27,768 nt of DNA. It comes from Nemertoderma westbladi. Its lineage: Eukaryota > Xenacoelomorpha > Nemertodermatida > Nemertodermatidae. Below, piece after piece: positions 8,808 through 17,846 of this stretch. Under the pieces are notes generated by a model that had not been told where the DNA came from, searched no databases, and worked only from the letters and a program-made list of their open reading frames with translations. Within the stretch, counting starts at the first letter, position 1; every line of letters begins with the position of its first letter. The stretch lies in assembly GCA_032718475.1 (NCBI GenBank), contig JAUCBJ010002341.1, positions 1-27,768 on the forward strand, written 5' to 3'. The position numbers and the translations under genes were made by a program.

Positions 8808-9330
8808 AGGCCCCCCTCACACGGAGCAACTTGTTTCTGCAACTTGTTTCTGAAACTTGTTGCTGGACCCCCTCACACACAGAAACTTGTTGCGTTGCTG
8901 CAACTTGTTTCCGAAACTTGTTTCTGTGTGTGAGGACTCCAGCAACAAGTTTCTGCAACATGTTTCCGCAACTTATTTCTGTGTGTGAGGGAGTCCAGCA
9001 ACAAGTTGCTGGAAGTTATATTCCCAGCAACTTTTTTAAAAACTTTTATTACATTCCATTTTTTGATACTAGCTAATATTAGATAATTTGAGTGATGTGA
9101 TATTATATATAAATGACTGGACATGTTAGCTATTTATTTGGAAATAATTGTTATTTTCTTCAGCAACAAGTTTCTGTGTGTGAGGGGGTCCAGCAACAAG
9201 TTGCAGAAACAAGTTTCGGAAACAAGTTGCTGAAACAAGTTGCAGCAACAAGTTTCTGTGTGTGAGGGGGTCCAGCAACAAGTTTCAGAAACAAGTTGCA
9301 GAAACAAGTTGCTCCGTGTGAGGGGGGCCT
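8808..9330. mobile_element. foldback/MITE family 1 (CAACTTGT-array), copy A
   Basis: The ends are inverted copies: left GGCCCCCCTCACACGGAGCA, right TGCTCCGTGTGAGGGGGGCC. The match continues for over 60 bases. Both arms are built from short units of the type GCAACTTGTTTCTG. A unique centre (about 9040-9160) separates them. Flanks are TTA on the left and TAA on the right, close to the TWA duplication of PIF/Harbinger elements but not identical. No coding capacity. A second copy in opposite orientation is at 21.0-22.0 kb. Confidence 0.85.
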
Positions 9331-9349
9331 AAGAATCAGCGCAGTGATT

Positions 9350-9405
9350 CAAATAATTAAAATATTAAAATAATTAAAATATTAAAATAATTAAAATATT
9401 ATTAA
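9350..9405 (+). repeat. AT-rich simple tandem repeat
   Basis: About four copies of AATAATTAAAATATTAA-type units. Confidence 0.7.
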
Positions 9406-9479
9406 CAATACTACGGTGGCTGATCTTTGCCAATTAATTTATTATTTTTTGTTTTTTTTTTCAGAAATTCTCCTTGACG

Positions 9480-9778
9480 TCATAATTTGACCAAAAATTA
9501 ATTTATGGTCGACCAAATATTTATTTATGGTCGACCAAAAATTATTAATTTATGGTCGACCATAAATTAATTCCTGGTAGTTTGAATTTCCCGGTAACTT
9601 GTAGGTCGAGATTTTGACTGGCCATTCATTGGTTAGAGTAGTGGGAAACCATCAAAATGCATGTTTTTTGAATGTAATTACTTAAAGTAACCATTGAATG
9701 GCCTGTCCAAATCTCGCCGTACAAGGTACCGGGAAATTTAAACTTCCAGAAATTAATTTATGGTGACCATAAATTAAT
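9480..9778. mobile_element. hairpin MITE with GGTCGACC palindromes
   Basis: An inner pair of inverted arms of about 80 bases runs from GAATTTCCCGGTAACTTGTA near 9583 to its counterpart TACAAGGTACCGGGAAATTT near 9720. The outer ends are palindromes: a perfect 28-base palindrome at 9544-9571 centred on GGTCGACC and a similar one at 9752-9778 centred on GGTGACC. Two more TTTATGGTCGACCA copies precede it from about 9497. No ORF. Arms differ by roughly a tenth of positions by eye. Confidence 0.75.
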
Positions 9779-9933
9779 AATTATTTTAATAGTTATTTTA
9801 TGAAGGCCCTGGATCAGCACCCTGTAGAGTGTAGATAGTTATTGAGTATCGTATATTGTAGGTAGTCCTACTGTACAGTAGCTATAAAAAAACTGAAAAA
9901 ATTGGAAGGGGTGTTGGTATTCCAATCGTGTAG

Positions 9934-10012
9934 TCAGGTGTCACTTTTCATAGTTTGGAATCATGGTAAACGGACAGGTTGTATCCAGACAAGTTGTATC
10001 CAGACAAGTTGT
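9934..10012 (+). repeat. left terminal inverted repeat of the MULE
   Basis: Pairs with 14085-14164. It ends in tandem copies of TTGTATCCAGACAAG, the last of which was the LINE target. Confidence 0.8.
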
Positions 10013-11613
10013 TTTCATTTCACAATATCACTGTAACTGATCTCTTAACCATCTTGGATAAACTAAATACGAATAAATCTGCTGGTCCCTCCACAATTCC
10101 CCCACGCATAATAAAATTAATTAAGACAAAAATAGCCTACCCATTAACATATATAATAAACCAAAGTTTAACCACATCGAAGTTCCCCTCAAACTTAAAA
10201 ATGACTAATATTACCCCTGTTTTCAAAAAGGGAGATAGAGAGAATGCTACCAACTATCGCCCAATATCTGTAACATCCACATTTGCTAAAATTTTTGAAA
10301 CCGTAATGCTAAACCAAATTGTATCATATATAACTAAAAATAAAATAATCAAAAATAAACAATTCGGTTTTCGCAAAGGATATGCAACTTCTGATGCATT
10401 AATTTACACTACAGAATCATGGAAAGCAACACTAGATAGCAATAAATACGTGGCCATTGCAGCACTGGATGTAGCAAAAGCGTTCAACTCTTTAAATCAT
10501 AATATCCTATTAAACAAACTTACCCGACTCGGATTTCACACTACTGCCACCAACCTAATAGCAAACTACTTACATGATAGGGTGCAAAGAGTCAAAATTA
10601 ATAATACTCATTCTGACTGGGCTAAAATTAATCACGGCATTCCACAGGGTACCCAAGTAGGACCTATCCTATTTCTTTTATACGTAAATAACATATCCGC
10701 CTTCTCTGATTTAGATCTAATCCAATATGCTGATGACACTCTAATATTTGCATCACATTCAAATCCTTTAACAGCAACACACAATCTATCTGAACATGTA
10801 GACAAACTGGAACGTAACCTACTAGATATAAACCTAGATCTCAACACGGATAAGTCAGAATTTATCTTACTTTCTCCAAAAACCAGAACACCGAGCATAG
10901 AAAAAATACAACTAAAAACACAGTCATACACAATTGAACAATCCACTTCAATTAAGTACTTAGGCGTTATTATTGATAATAGACTTAACTGGCACGCCCA
11001 AATTGACCAAATTACTCACAAAATGGCCCTTGCAATATCATGCCTACGCAATGTTAAAGGACAACTACCATTGAAGACAAAATTAAATATATATAAATCT
11101 ACAGTATTACCTTACCAAAATTATTGCTCAGATTTGCTAGTACCATTACACAAACAATATGGATATAAACAAAAACTATATGAAATAGAGAAACAACAAA
11201 ACTTTGGTTTACGCGTAGTCTTCAGTAAAAAGAATAGGGATTCCACCGGCACAGAACTTCGCACCATTGCTAAAATACCAAATTTACATTCACTGCGAGA
11301 ATTTAACGCTTTAAAATTCTTTCACAAATATACGCATAACTTATCCACCCCTTTCAAACACATAGATCTACCATACTTACCAATTACTTTGTTAACTTCT
11401 GGTTCCCACAAACTTCTAAACCCACGCACGTACAATATTAAAATTCCAAAAACTTATTCAAATCATGGAACTTACAGTTTAACAGTGGCACTTATTAAAA
11501 TATGGAATAGTATCCCCACTGAAATTAAAAAACAAGATACATATAAATTATTTTTACGCGACGTAAAAGCAAAATATTTGAAACACTACACTCGATACGA
11601 AGAAATAACTTAA
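9979..11613 (+). CDS. LINE reverse transcriptase, 5'-truncated open frame
   Basis: The open frame covers 544 codons but begins in MULE terminal-repeat DNA: its first ~11 residues (YPDKLYPDKL) are read from that repeat and are not RT. There is no ATG at the start, and the first in-frame Met is at residue 75. RT motifs in order: NKSAGPSTIP (32-41), FKKGDRENATNYRPIS (82-97), FGFRKGYATSDA (129-140), motif A ALDVAKAF (162-169, D164), GIPQGTQVGP (220-229), YADD (250-253). The C-terminal part with YKSTVLPYQNYCSDLL and a KIWNSIPTEIK segment is the thumb/connection typical of the CR1/L2 group. The RT core and frame are intact despite truncation, so insertion is probably recent. No nuclease domain, so not autonomous. 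Confidence 0.9.
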   Translation: MYPDKLYPDKLFSFHNITVTDLLTILDKLNTNKSAGPSTIPPRIIKLIKTKIAYPLTYIINQSLTTSKFPSNLKMTNITPVFKKGDRENATNYRPISVTSTFAKIFETVMLNQIVSYITKNKIIKNKQFGFRKGYATSDALIYTTESWKATLDSNKYVAIAALDVAKAFNSLNHNILLNKLTRLGFHTTATNLIANYLHDRVQRVKINNTHSDWAKINHGIPQGTQVGPILFLLYVNNISAFSDLDLIQYADDTLIFASHSNPLTATHNLSEHVDKLERNLLDINLDLNTDKSEFILLSPKTRTPSIEKIQLKTQSYTIEQSTSIKYLGVIIDNRLNWHAQIDQITHKMALAISCLRNVKGQLPLKTKLNIYKSTVLPYQNYCSDLLVPLHKQYGYKQKLYEIEKQQNFGLRVVFSKKNRDSTGTELRTIAKIPNLHSLREFNALKFFHKYTHNLSTPFKHIDLPYLPITLLTSGSHKLLNPRTYNIKIPKTYSNHGTYSLTVALIKIWNSIPTEIKKQDTYKLFLRDVKAKYLKHYTRYEEIT

Positions 11614-11893
11614 TCCCAGGAACAGGATATATACTGCACTGTGCTGCATTCACCTTTTTATTAGTTTATTGTTATTGTTATTTGTTTAGATACCAGTAAA
11701 GTTGTTAGTAGTAGGCCCCGCCCCTACTTGATGTCTATGTTTTACGTATATAGTTAGACCCCTGCTGGACAACTGACGCTTATTTCCTTTTTAAATTATC
11801 AGCTTGTGCGACGTTTGTTTGCTAGCTGCCTCCAATTGGTTTACCAGGCGGAGTTTTAAGGAAATAAAAGATGTTTATTATTATTATTATTAT
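10013..11893 (+). mobile_element. 5'-truncated CR1/L2-like non-LTR retrotransposon (LINE)
   Basis: The insert is flanked by a 19-base direct repeat starting TTGTATCCAGACAAG at 9994-10012 and 11894-11912, a typical LINE target duplication. Because the target is itself a repeated unit, the true duplication may be shorter. The 3' end has AATAAA at 11863-11868 and then an (ATT)n tail, about 260 bases after the ORF stop. ORF1 and the endonuclease are missing, as expected from incomplete reverse transcription. Confidence 0.88.
11614..11875 (+). other. 3' untranslated region of the LINE
   Basis: Non-coding sequence between the RT stop and the (ATT)n tail. Confidence 0.7.
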
Positions 11894-12346
11894 TTGTATC
11901 CAGACAAGTTGTATCCAATTTCCTATTCTTAGCTTACAAAAGGACATTTTGTATCCCGATTTTCGGACATGTTGTATCCAACTTATTTACGTTGTAAATT
12001 AACTGTAATTCTATCCTATTGAATAATATAATTAACTAGGCGATCCATAATCATAATACTGTACATTATACGATTAATTAGTTCAGAGCATTTCTTTCTT
12101 TCTCCAATCAGGATTTCTCACTTTAATAGCATTGTGTAATGGAGGTCAAACAAATGACACTGCATCATGAATATGTAGAGGAGGTCAAACAAATGAAACT
12201 GCATCATGAATATCAACTGTAAATCCATGTAGTAACCGTTTAATATTTTAGCGATCTCGATTATATGTTCAATTTGTAAATTACATTTTAATTAATTAAT
12301 TTTTAGTTATTGTACCAATACATTCTTCCTTGTATCAAAAAACTCC
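11894..12346 (+). other. MULE left subterminal region
   Basis: Holds further TTGTATCC words (near 11895, 11909, 11950 and 11972), a duplicated GGAGGTCAAACAAATGA segment at about 12142 and 12180, and a TGTATCAAAAAACT duplication spanning the transposase ATG. No ORF. Confidence 0.6.
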
Positions 12347-13810
12347 ATGGCCGTGTATCAAAAAACTATACACGGTAATTCTAAACTTTGCCATGATGGC
12401 AAAATGTATTCCAAACGGAAAACCGACAAGGATGGGTCTGAAATGTGGGTTTGTACCAAACGACCCCACTGTATTGGTTCCGTAAAGACATTGACTCCAC
12501 ACTCAACCGAAGTCATTACTAGTAATCCCCATAACTGTATCGATTCTCCGATTGTGGAATTGTCATCATTCCGACAGAGAATAGCGGACCAGGCCTCATC
12601 ATCCCATACCAAACCCACCCAAATCTATTGTTCCTCACTTCGGGATCTTGATTCAAAGTTGCACACCAGTTTGCCGCAACGTTCATCACTGCTGCGGCAG
12701 ATACGTCGTGTAAGATCACGCCACCTTCCCCCGGATCCGAAATCACTAAAGGAACTCTCATTCCATGGTGACTCCATCATAGATTTTATAACTTCAGATA
12801 ATGGAGGAAAGTTCCTCCAATATGACAATGGTGTCAATGCTGATGAGAGAATTGTGGTATTCTGGACCGATGAATCTATGAAATTTCTATGTAGTTCGTC
12901 AGAATGGGGAGTTGATGGCACATTTTCAATCGCTCCCAAACCGTTTTACCAGTTATATATAGTCTGTGCCAAGGTGTACACTCGTATGCTGCCACTGCTT
13001 TATGCATTTCTCGAAAGCAAAACAGAAACTACTTACTCGGAGTTATTCAATGTGATCGCCATGCAAGGGGCTTCACCTTCGGTTGTCCACGTGGACTTTG
13101 AGAAGGCGGCACACAACGCAATCATTGCGGCTTTCGGCGACAGTGTGACGTTTGTTTTCTGTTACTTCCATCTCCGCCAAGCGATTAACAAGCGCATTCA
13201 AGAGCTTGGATTGAAATCTCACTATCAGTCCAATTTGGAGTTTAGGTTATGGGCCTCCAAGATTTCTTCACTTGCTTTGCTGCCAACAGATAAAGTGAAA
13301 GATGGGTTCCGCATAATACAAGACATTGCCCCCCGGGAAGGCGCCGAACTGTTAACCTACTTCGACCGAACCTATCTGAGTGGACCTCGACGTATTCGTA
13401 GCGACAGCAATGGCCTTGTCTCGAAGATACGTTCTGCGGGACCCTTATTTGCAGTTGAGAAGTGGAATGTTCATGCAGCCACATTAAATGACTTTGGCAG
13501 AACTAACAATGCTTCAGAGGCTGTTAATCGTGATATTTCTACCATTATAGGAAGTAAGCACCCTTCTGTGTGGAAACTTATTGATGCTCTAAAAGCGAAA
13601 GATGCTGATGTCCAATGTCAACTTGCTCGGGCCGCAGTTGGACAGCAAGAGCCACGTCGAGAAAGTTTAGAATCTAAAACATTTGATAGACGCATAAAGA
13701 CGCTGCTCTGCACTGAGATTACCAACCAACAGCGCACTCATTGGTGTCGGCGAGAACATAGAGTTATTAAAGAGAAGAAAGTCATTGTTTTCAAATATCA
13801 ACGTAAGTGA
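12347..13810 (+). CDS. MULE transposase with FLYWCH zinc finger
   Basis: 487 residues, ATG at 12347, TGA at 13808. The N-terminal FLYWCH-type finger (about 5-65) shows W34, C36, C42 and H62. The final position is C64 instead of the usual His, so the site may be C2HC. The MULE DDE core follows: D190 in GVDGTF, D250 in VHVDFEKA, then the family's C-x2-H (C272, H275 in CYFHLRQA) and E391 in RTNNASEAVN. All three catalytic acids are present and the frame is unbroken. The C-terminus (from ~445) is basic with no SWIM finger. It would cut and join the element's ends; FLYWCH presumably binds the terminal or subterminal repeats. Codon use is more GC-rich than the flanks. It could still be active or recently active. 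Confidence 0.93.
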   Translation: MAVYQKTIHGNSKLCHDGKMYSKRKTDKDGSEMWVCTKRPHCIGSVKTLTPHSTEVITSNPHNCIDSPIVELSSFRQRIADQASSSHTKPTQIYCSSLRDLDSKLHTSLPQRSSLLRQIRRVRSRHLPPDPKSLKELSFHGDSIIDFITSDNGGKFLQYDNGVNADERIVVFWTDESMKFLCSSSEWGVDGTFSIAPKPFYQLYIVCAKVYTRMLPLLYAFLESKTETTYSELFNVIAMQGASPSVVHVDFEKAAHNAIIAAFGDSVTFVFCYFHLRQAINKRIQELGLKSHYQSNLEFRLWASKISSLALLPTDKVKDGFRIIQDIAPREGAELLTYFDRTYLSGPRRIRSDSNGLVSKIRSAGPLFAVEKWNVHAATLNDFGRTNNASEAVNRDISTIIGSKHPSVWKLIDALKAKDADVQCQLARAAVGQQEPRRESLESKTFDRRIKTLLCTEITNQQRTHWCRREHRVIKEKKVIVFKYQRK

Positions 13811-14164
13811 CTCTGAAATGGACAAGGACTTCAAATAACTCGGTGTAACATTTTGGCTAATAACTTTGTGTAACGATTTAGTTTAGTTTTAGTAACAATG
13901 TTATGTACTATTATGTGTATTGTATATTATGTTTATTAACTACAGTATTAATGAAAATTATAAGAATAGTTTATAATTCAACTGTGAAATTATTTAGCAA
14001 TTTTTTTATGCCGGGATACAACTTGTCCTTTTTTTTGGAAGACAAGTTGTATCCAGGAAAATTGGATACAAGATGTCTGGATACAACTTGTCTGGATACA
14101 ACTTGTCTGTATACGACTTGTCCTGTAACCGAAATCATGCCAAACTATGAAAAATGGTCCCTGA
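13811..14164 (-). repeat. MULE right subterminal region and terminal inverted repeat
   Basis: GGATACAACTTGTC units occur at about 14017, 14079 and 14095, a diverged one at 14109, and an inverted copy at about 14043. The terminal repeat proper spans about 14085-14164. Confidence 0.8.
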
Positions 14165-14175
14165 TTAAAAAATAA

Positions 14176-14788
14176 AATAGTAGTTCCGATAAAAGTTTCG
14201 TTAAACCATCAACTGGTCTAAACAGCAATACGGTAACCGCAGAACCCTTGGTCGAAAATGTGTATAAAGATTCGTCGCAACAGTGTGAGTATAATGATTC
14301 ACTCAATTCCACTACATCTCAGGAGCAAGCGACGACATGTGCGGAAAATTCAGAAACAGTCTTAGAAACATCGAAAAATAATATTAGGAAAAATTCACCG
14401 GTGAGCTATGGTGAACCTAATCTTACGGAAAGTGCCGATAAAATGAGTCAACCTACATTAGCTGATGAAATTTCTGAAGATCTACCGCCCGAAGAAAAAA
14501 AAGTTGTGGACCACGTCAAACCCATAAATAACAAATGGATTCTTAAGAAACGTAAAAAATACAAAGAAAGGCTAATGCAATCTCAAAGTAAGAAAGGAGT
14601 TCACTGGGGAACAGTTTTTCGAAGAGAAATGACATTGAAAAAAACTGCGAGTGAAGAGACAGATAACAATAATGCGATGAAAATAGTAAAACCAAGAAAA
14701 GAAACCATAAACCAGAGCATAAAACCCGAAGACGGTTACGCCAAAAAGAAAAGGCCTTCAATAGGCTGGTTTGGGAAGGGGAGAAAAG
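14176..14788 (+). CDS. novel host gene, exon 1 of the visible model (5' end missing)
   Basis: The frame is open from a TAA at 14173-14175 through 204 codons to a candidate donor (AAAAG followed by GTTAGA at 14789), then hits TAG at once. No ATG lies before 14443 (DKMSQP), so either that is the start or an upstream exon is missing. A weak acceptor (AAATAG ending 14180) is possible. The peptide is polar and low in hydrophobics: Ser/Thr/Glu-rich first, then basic (WILKKRKKYKERL), then Lys-rich (KKKRPSIGWFGKGRK). The donor leaves phase 1, which matches exon 19061-19196. The right end of the MULE is only 11 bases upstream. No family recognised. Confidence 0.5.
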
Positions 14789-14988
14789 GTTAGAACCTAG
14801 GCGCCTACATGAAGTTTAAAATATTACTATTGGAATCCATATTACTACAGTTACTGTATGTAAGATAATGTGTCCATTTTGATTTTACGTAAAGATGTGG
14901 TCTGGGATGACGTCCAAATAAATTTGTAAAAAGTTTACTTTTTGGAAAAGAGACCAGAGGGGGATTTTGGGATATTTTTCGGTAACAT

Positions 14989-15409
14989 TTCCGTATAGAA
15001 CTCCATTTTTATAACTTAAATCATTGTTACCATGGCAACAGTGAAAAGTACTAGAACAAAAAATATATAATATACACTATTCTAGAACAAAAAAAAATAA
15101 AATAAAAAATTATTGTTCTAGAACATATAGGTAGTAATTTTTTAAATTTAAAATAGCTACTAATAAAAAAAATATATTTATTTCTATTATTATTAAAAAA
15201 TTTATCTAACGGTACCAAATTGTATTATTTGTTAAATTTACTACCTATTTTAAAATTAAAAAAAGACTAGCAATATGTTCTAGAAAATTATATTTTTTAT
15301 TTTATTTATGTTCTAGTATAGTATATAATACGTTTCTATTGTTCTAGAACTCTTCAATGTTGTCATAGTAACAATGACATATGTTTTAAAAATGCAGTTC
15401 TATACGGAA
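14989..15409. mobile_element. foldback MITE with TTCTAGAA palindromes
   Basis: The left end TTCCGTATAGAACT and right end AGTTCTATACGGAA are inverted. The match continues through ATTGTTACCATGGCAACA-like sequence and through A/T-rich arms to the middle near 15200, with scattered differences. About 420 bp, no ORF. Arms contain several GTTCTAGAAC words. Confidence 0.85.
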
Positions 15410-16996
15410 CTCTAGCCCATTTTTCTGTTTCATTGCACAAATTGAGGAAATAAAAAATTGGTTAACAAACTCATAATAAATGGTGGCTTAAAACTCAAAG
15501 GAATTTTTACCAAATTGAGACACCAAATTGAGGCATTTTACACGAACACGTTCCTTAGGCGCTTTTGAAGCCTTTTCTCAATGACTGACTTTTGACCTTT
15601 TTTACAATTTAAGGTTTAAGACGGCTGGCTCTTACCTTAAGACGGCTGGCTCTACCATACCCTGAAGCGTTGTTACAAATTTCAACTCAATCTGTAAAAA
15701 AAATGCCGGAGAAATATAAAATTTTAGAAAAATCCGAGATAAGTGCATCGGTATTACTATGATAGCTATCTCCATTTTTGAAATTTTTTTAATCGTTTTA
15801 TTGACAATATTATTATGTTCTAGAACAATATTCACATATAACTTTATATTATTATGATTTCATATTACAATATTAGCATAAATTAAAATAAAAAAAAATA
15901 AATAAAAAAAACCATGTATTATTCCCACATGATCGGCAGTGTCTAGTAGGACCTTTGCATAGCCATATCACCTTCGTCATGCCATTAATTCTCCTTCGAA
16001 TGACATGTGCATTGAAATCACAGTTAGTGACCCTACATGGTTGAATGTCACTGCCAGTAGGAAGTAATCCAACCGATTGAGCAAAAGTAATAGCGCTCTC
16101 TTCTGTTGCCAATAAAGATGCAATTTCGATAATGTTAGGATCAGTCACTATGAAAATAATAACGAACACGTTTATTAAAATGTTCTAGAATAAAAACCAT
16201 AGTGATAGCTAGCATTTTCTTGAAATTATAAAAAAAATTGTGAAAACATTGATATTTCAGAATTTAGGGCTAAACTGTTGCAGAATATATTAATTACCAA
16301 AAATATTGATGATATTATAACAGTTTAAGCTGAACAGAAGAACATGTGGCGAACATGTGTGAACGTGTGGCGGTACAGTTTTTAAATCTAAATTCAGCAA
16401 AGTGTCCATGAATGAGATCCAGCTATTATCTAAGATAATAATTTAGGCTTGTTAACAAACCAACAACACATATACACCATGTCCCGTAATATAGTGTCAT
16501 TTTCTGATGACACGGACCCCCCCCCCCCCCCCCCCCAGATTTTTCTACAAATCTTTATCATATTGCTTGAAATTTGTAACACAACTAGTTCAACTCACCG
16601 TGGTTGTTACCATGAAGCCGGAATTTTCGATTTTGCCTTTAAATTTTTTTTATAAGCGTTTTAAAAAAGTGTCTTTTGCGAAATCGCACCCTCCTCCTCC
16701 GTATCGTGGACATTCTTCACAATAGTCGTAATTTTTTCATATCATTAAAAAGCTTGCGTCGCAAGGATTCGAAATATGTAACAATATCTTAATTTCGTTG
16801 AGAAACAGCTGAGATATAGGCGTTCAAATATTGCAAGAATTATCGTTCGCTGAAGGCCACTTATTCTATTTAATAAATACACGATGTTCTGGAACATTTT
16901 GTTTAAGTATGAATAGCTACCGGTACGCAATAGATATATTGGATAGGATTACCGCTGTTGCCAACCAACTTATAAAATAAATAACACATTCTAGAA
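15080..16996. promoter_or_regulatory. cluster of TTCTAGAA palindromes (heat-shock-element-like)
   Basis: TTCTAGAA occurs at 15080, 15116, 15278, 15342, 15818, 16183 and 16989, three of them as perfect GTTCTAGAAC, plus GTTCTGGAAC at 16886. The word is an inverted pair of nGAAn units as in heat-shock elements. Functional HSEs usually need three contiguous units, which are not evident here, so regulation is speculative. Confidence 0.25.
15909..16145 (-). pseudogene. fragment resembling ISXO2/Merlin (IS1595-like) transposase N-terminus
   Basis: On the minus strand, after an acceptor-like TTATTTTCATAG, about 79 codons are open. They read as an N-terminal helix (ESAITFAQSVGLLPTG) followed by a zinc-ribbon-like pattern (PCRVTNC, then WLCKGPTRHCRSC) and end at NNTWF. 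The order 'helix, GLLP, C-x4-C, W-x-C, C, G/N-TWF' is that of the N-terminal region of ISXO2-like transposases captured by animal genomes and of Merlin elements. The DDE domain is not found downstream and there is no start codon, so it is a fragment, perhaps one exon. Assignment is by motif memory only. Confidence 0.5.
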
Positions 16997-17400
16997 TTTT
17001 GTGTATTTATTTAATAAAATAAATGTCCTGCAGCGAACGATAATTCTTGGAATATTTGAACGCCTATATCTCAGCTGTTTCTCAACGAAATTCAAATATT
17101 GTTACATATTTGGAATCCTTGCAACGCAAGCTTTTTGATGATATAAAAAAGTTACGACAAATGCGAAGAATGGCCACGATACTGAGGGTGCGATTTCGCA
17201 AAATGCACTTTTTAAATCGCTTATAAAAAAAAAATTTAAAGGCAAAATCGAAAATTCCGGCTTCATGGGGTCATCGACGGTGAGTGGAACTAGTTGTGTT
17301 TCAAATTCCAAGCAATATGATAAAGATTTGTAGAAAAATCTGGGGGGGGGGGTCCGTGTGATCAGAAAAGGACACTATATTACGGGACATGGTGTACATA
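16466..17400. mobile_element. large palindromic (foldback) element, ~0.93 kb
   Basis: The arm from TACACCATGTCCCGTAATAT (about 16473) to about 16897 is matched in reverse by about 16985 to ATATTACGGGACATGGTGTA (about 17397). Differences and small indels are scattered (roughly one in ten). Both arms have the homopolymer C/G run after GGTCCGTGT/ACACGGACC and share a segment ATTCCGGCTTCATG. A loop of ~90 bases separates the arms. Short Pro-rich or mixed frames inside are not conserved between arms. Confidence 0.9.
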
Positions 17401-17658
17401 CGCAATATATATATGTATATATATATACAGTATATATAAAAAAACAGTTTTAAACATTTTAAATACATACTATTACTAGCTAGTAAATAATTCGCAAGTT
17501 CCATTAAAACACCATAGCTACCATAACTAATAATGTTAACAAAAATAAGTAAAATTTTATCATTTTCAAAAAAATACTAGCTAGTAAAAAAACATACCAT
17601 ATAATAAAATCTGTTAAGGTTCTATAACATTCACCATTATATAGTACCAATTAAATTT

Positions 17659-17846
17659 GGTCCCGGACAATTCGTTCCCATTAATATGCATGTTTTGGGA
17701 CCGAATTGTCCTAGTCAGTATCCGGACAATTCGGTCCCGGCCAATTCGGACCCGGACAATTCGGTCCCAAAACACAAAATTAATGGGACCGAATTGTTTT
17801 GGACCGAATTGTCCGAGACCGAATTATCCGTGACCGAATGGTCCTG
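17659..17846. mobile_element. short inverted-repeat element with GGACAATTCGGTCCC units
   Basis: The unit GGACAATTCGGTCCC appears several times on the plus strand from 17659 to 17770 and several times in reverse (GGGACCGAATTGTCC) from 17697 to 17846. The segment CATTAATATGCATGTTTTGGG is answered by CCCAAAACACAAAATTAATG. No ORF. Confidence 0.7.

Larger units (their letters stand above)
9934..14164 (+). mobile_element. Mutator-like (MULE, Phantom-type) DNA transposon with nested LINE
   Basis: Left end (TCAGGTGTCACTTTTCATAG, 9934) and right end (reverse complement begins TCAGGGACCATTTTTCATAG, ending 14164) are imperfect inverted repeats for about 75 bases, both containing CATAGTTTGG and repeated TTGTATCCAGACAAG units. 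The FLYWCH/DDE transposase lies between them. After subtracting the inserted LINE the element is about 2.35 kb. An 8-9 bp target duplication, expected for MULEs, could not be found, so the exact ends or the flanks may have decayed. Confidence 0.85.

Noticed and set aside
10632-10946. 104-codon minus frame
   Set aside because: Shadow of the LINE reverse transcriptase.
12358-13484. Several minus frames of 80-104 codons
   Set aside because: Shadows of the MULE transposase frame.
16449-16725. Pro-rich plus frames
   Set aside because: Produced by the homopolymer C run in the palindrome; not kept in the other arm.
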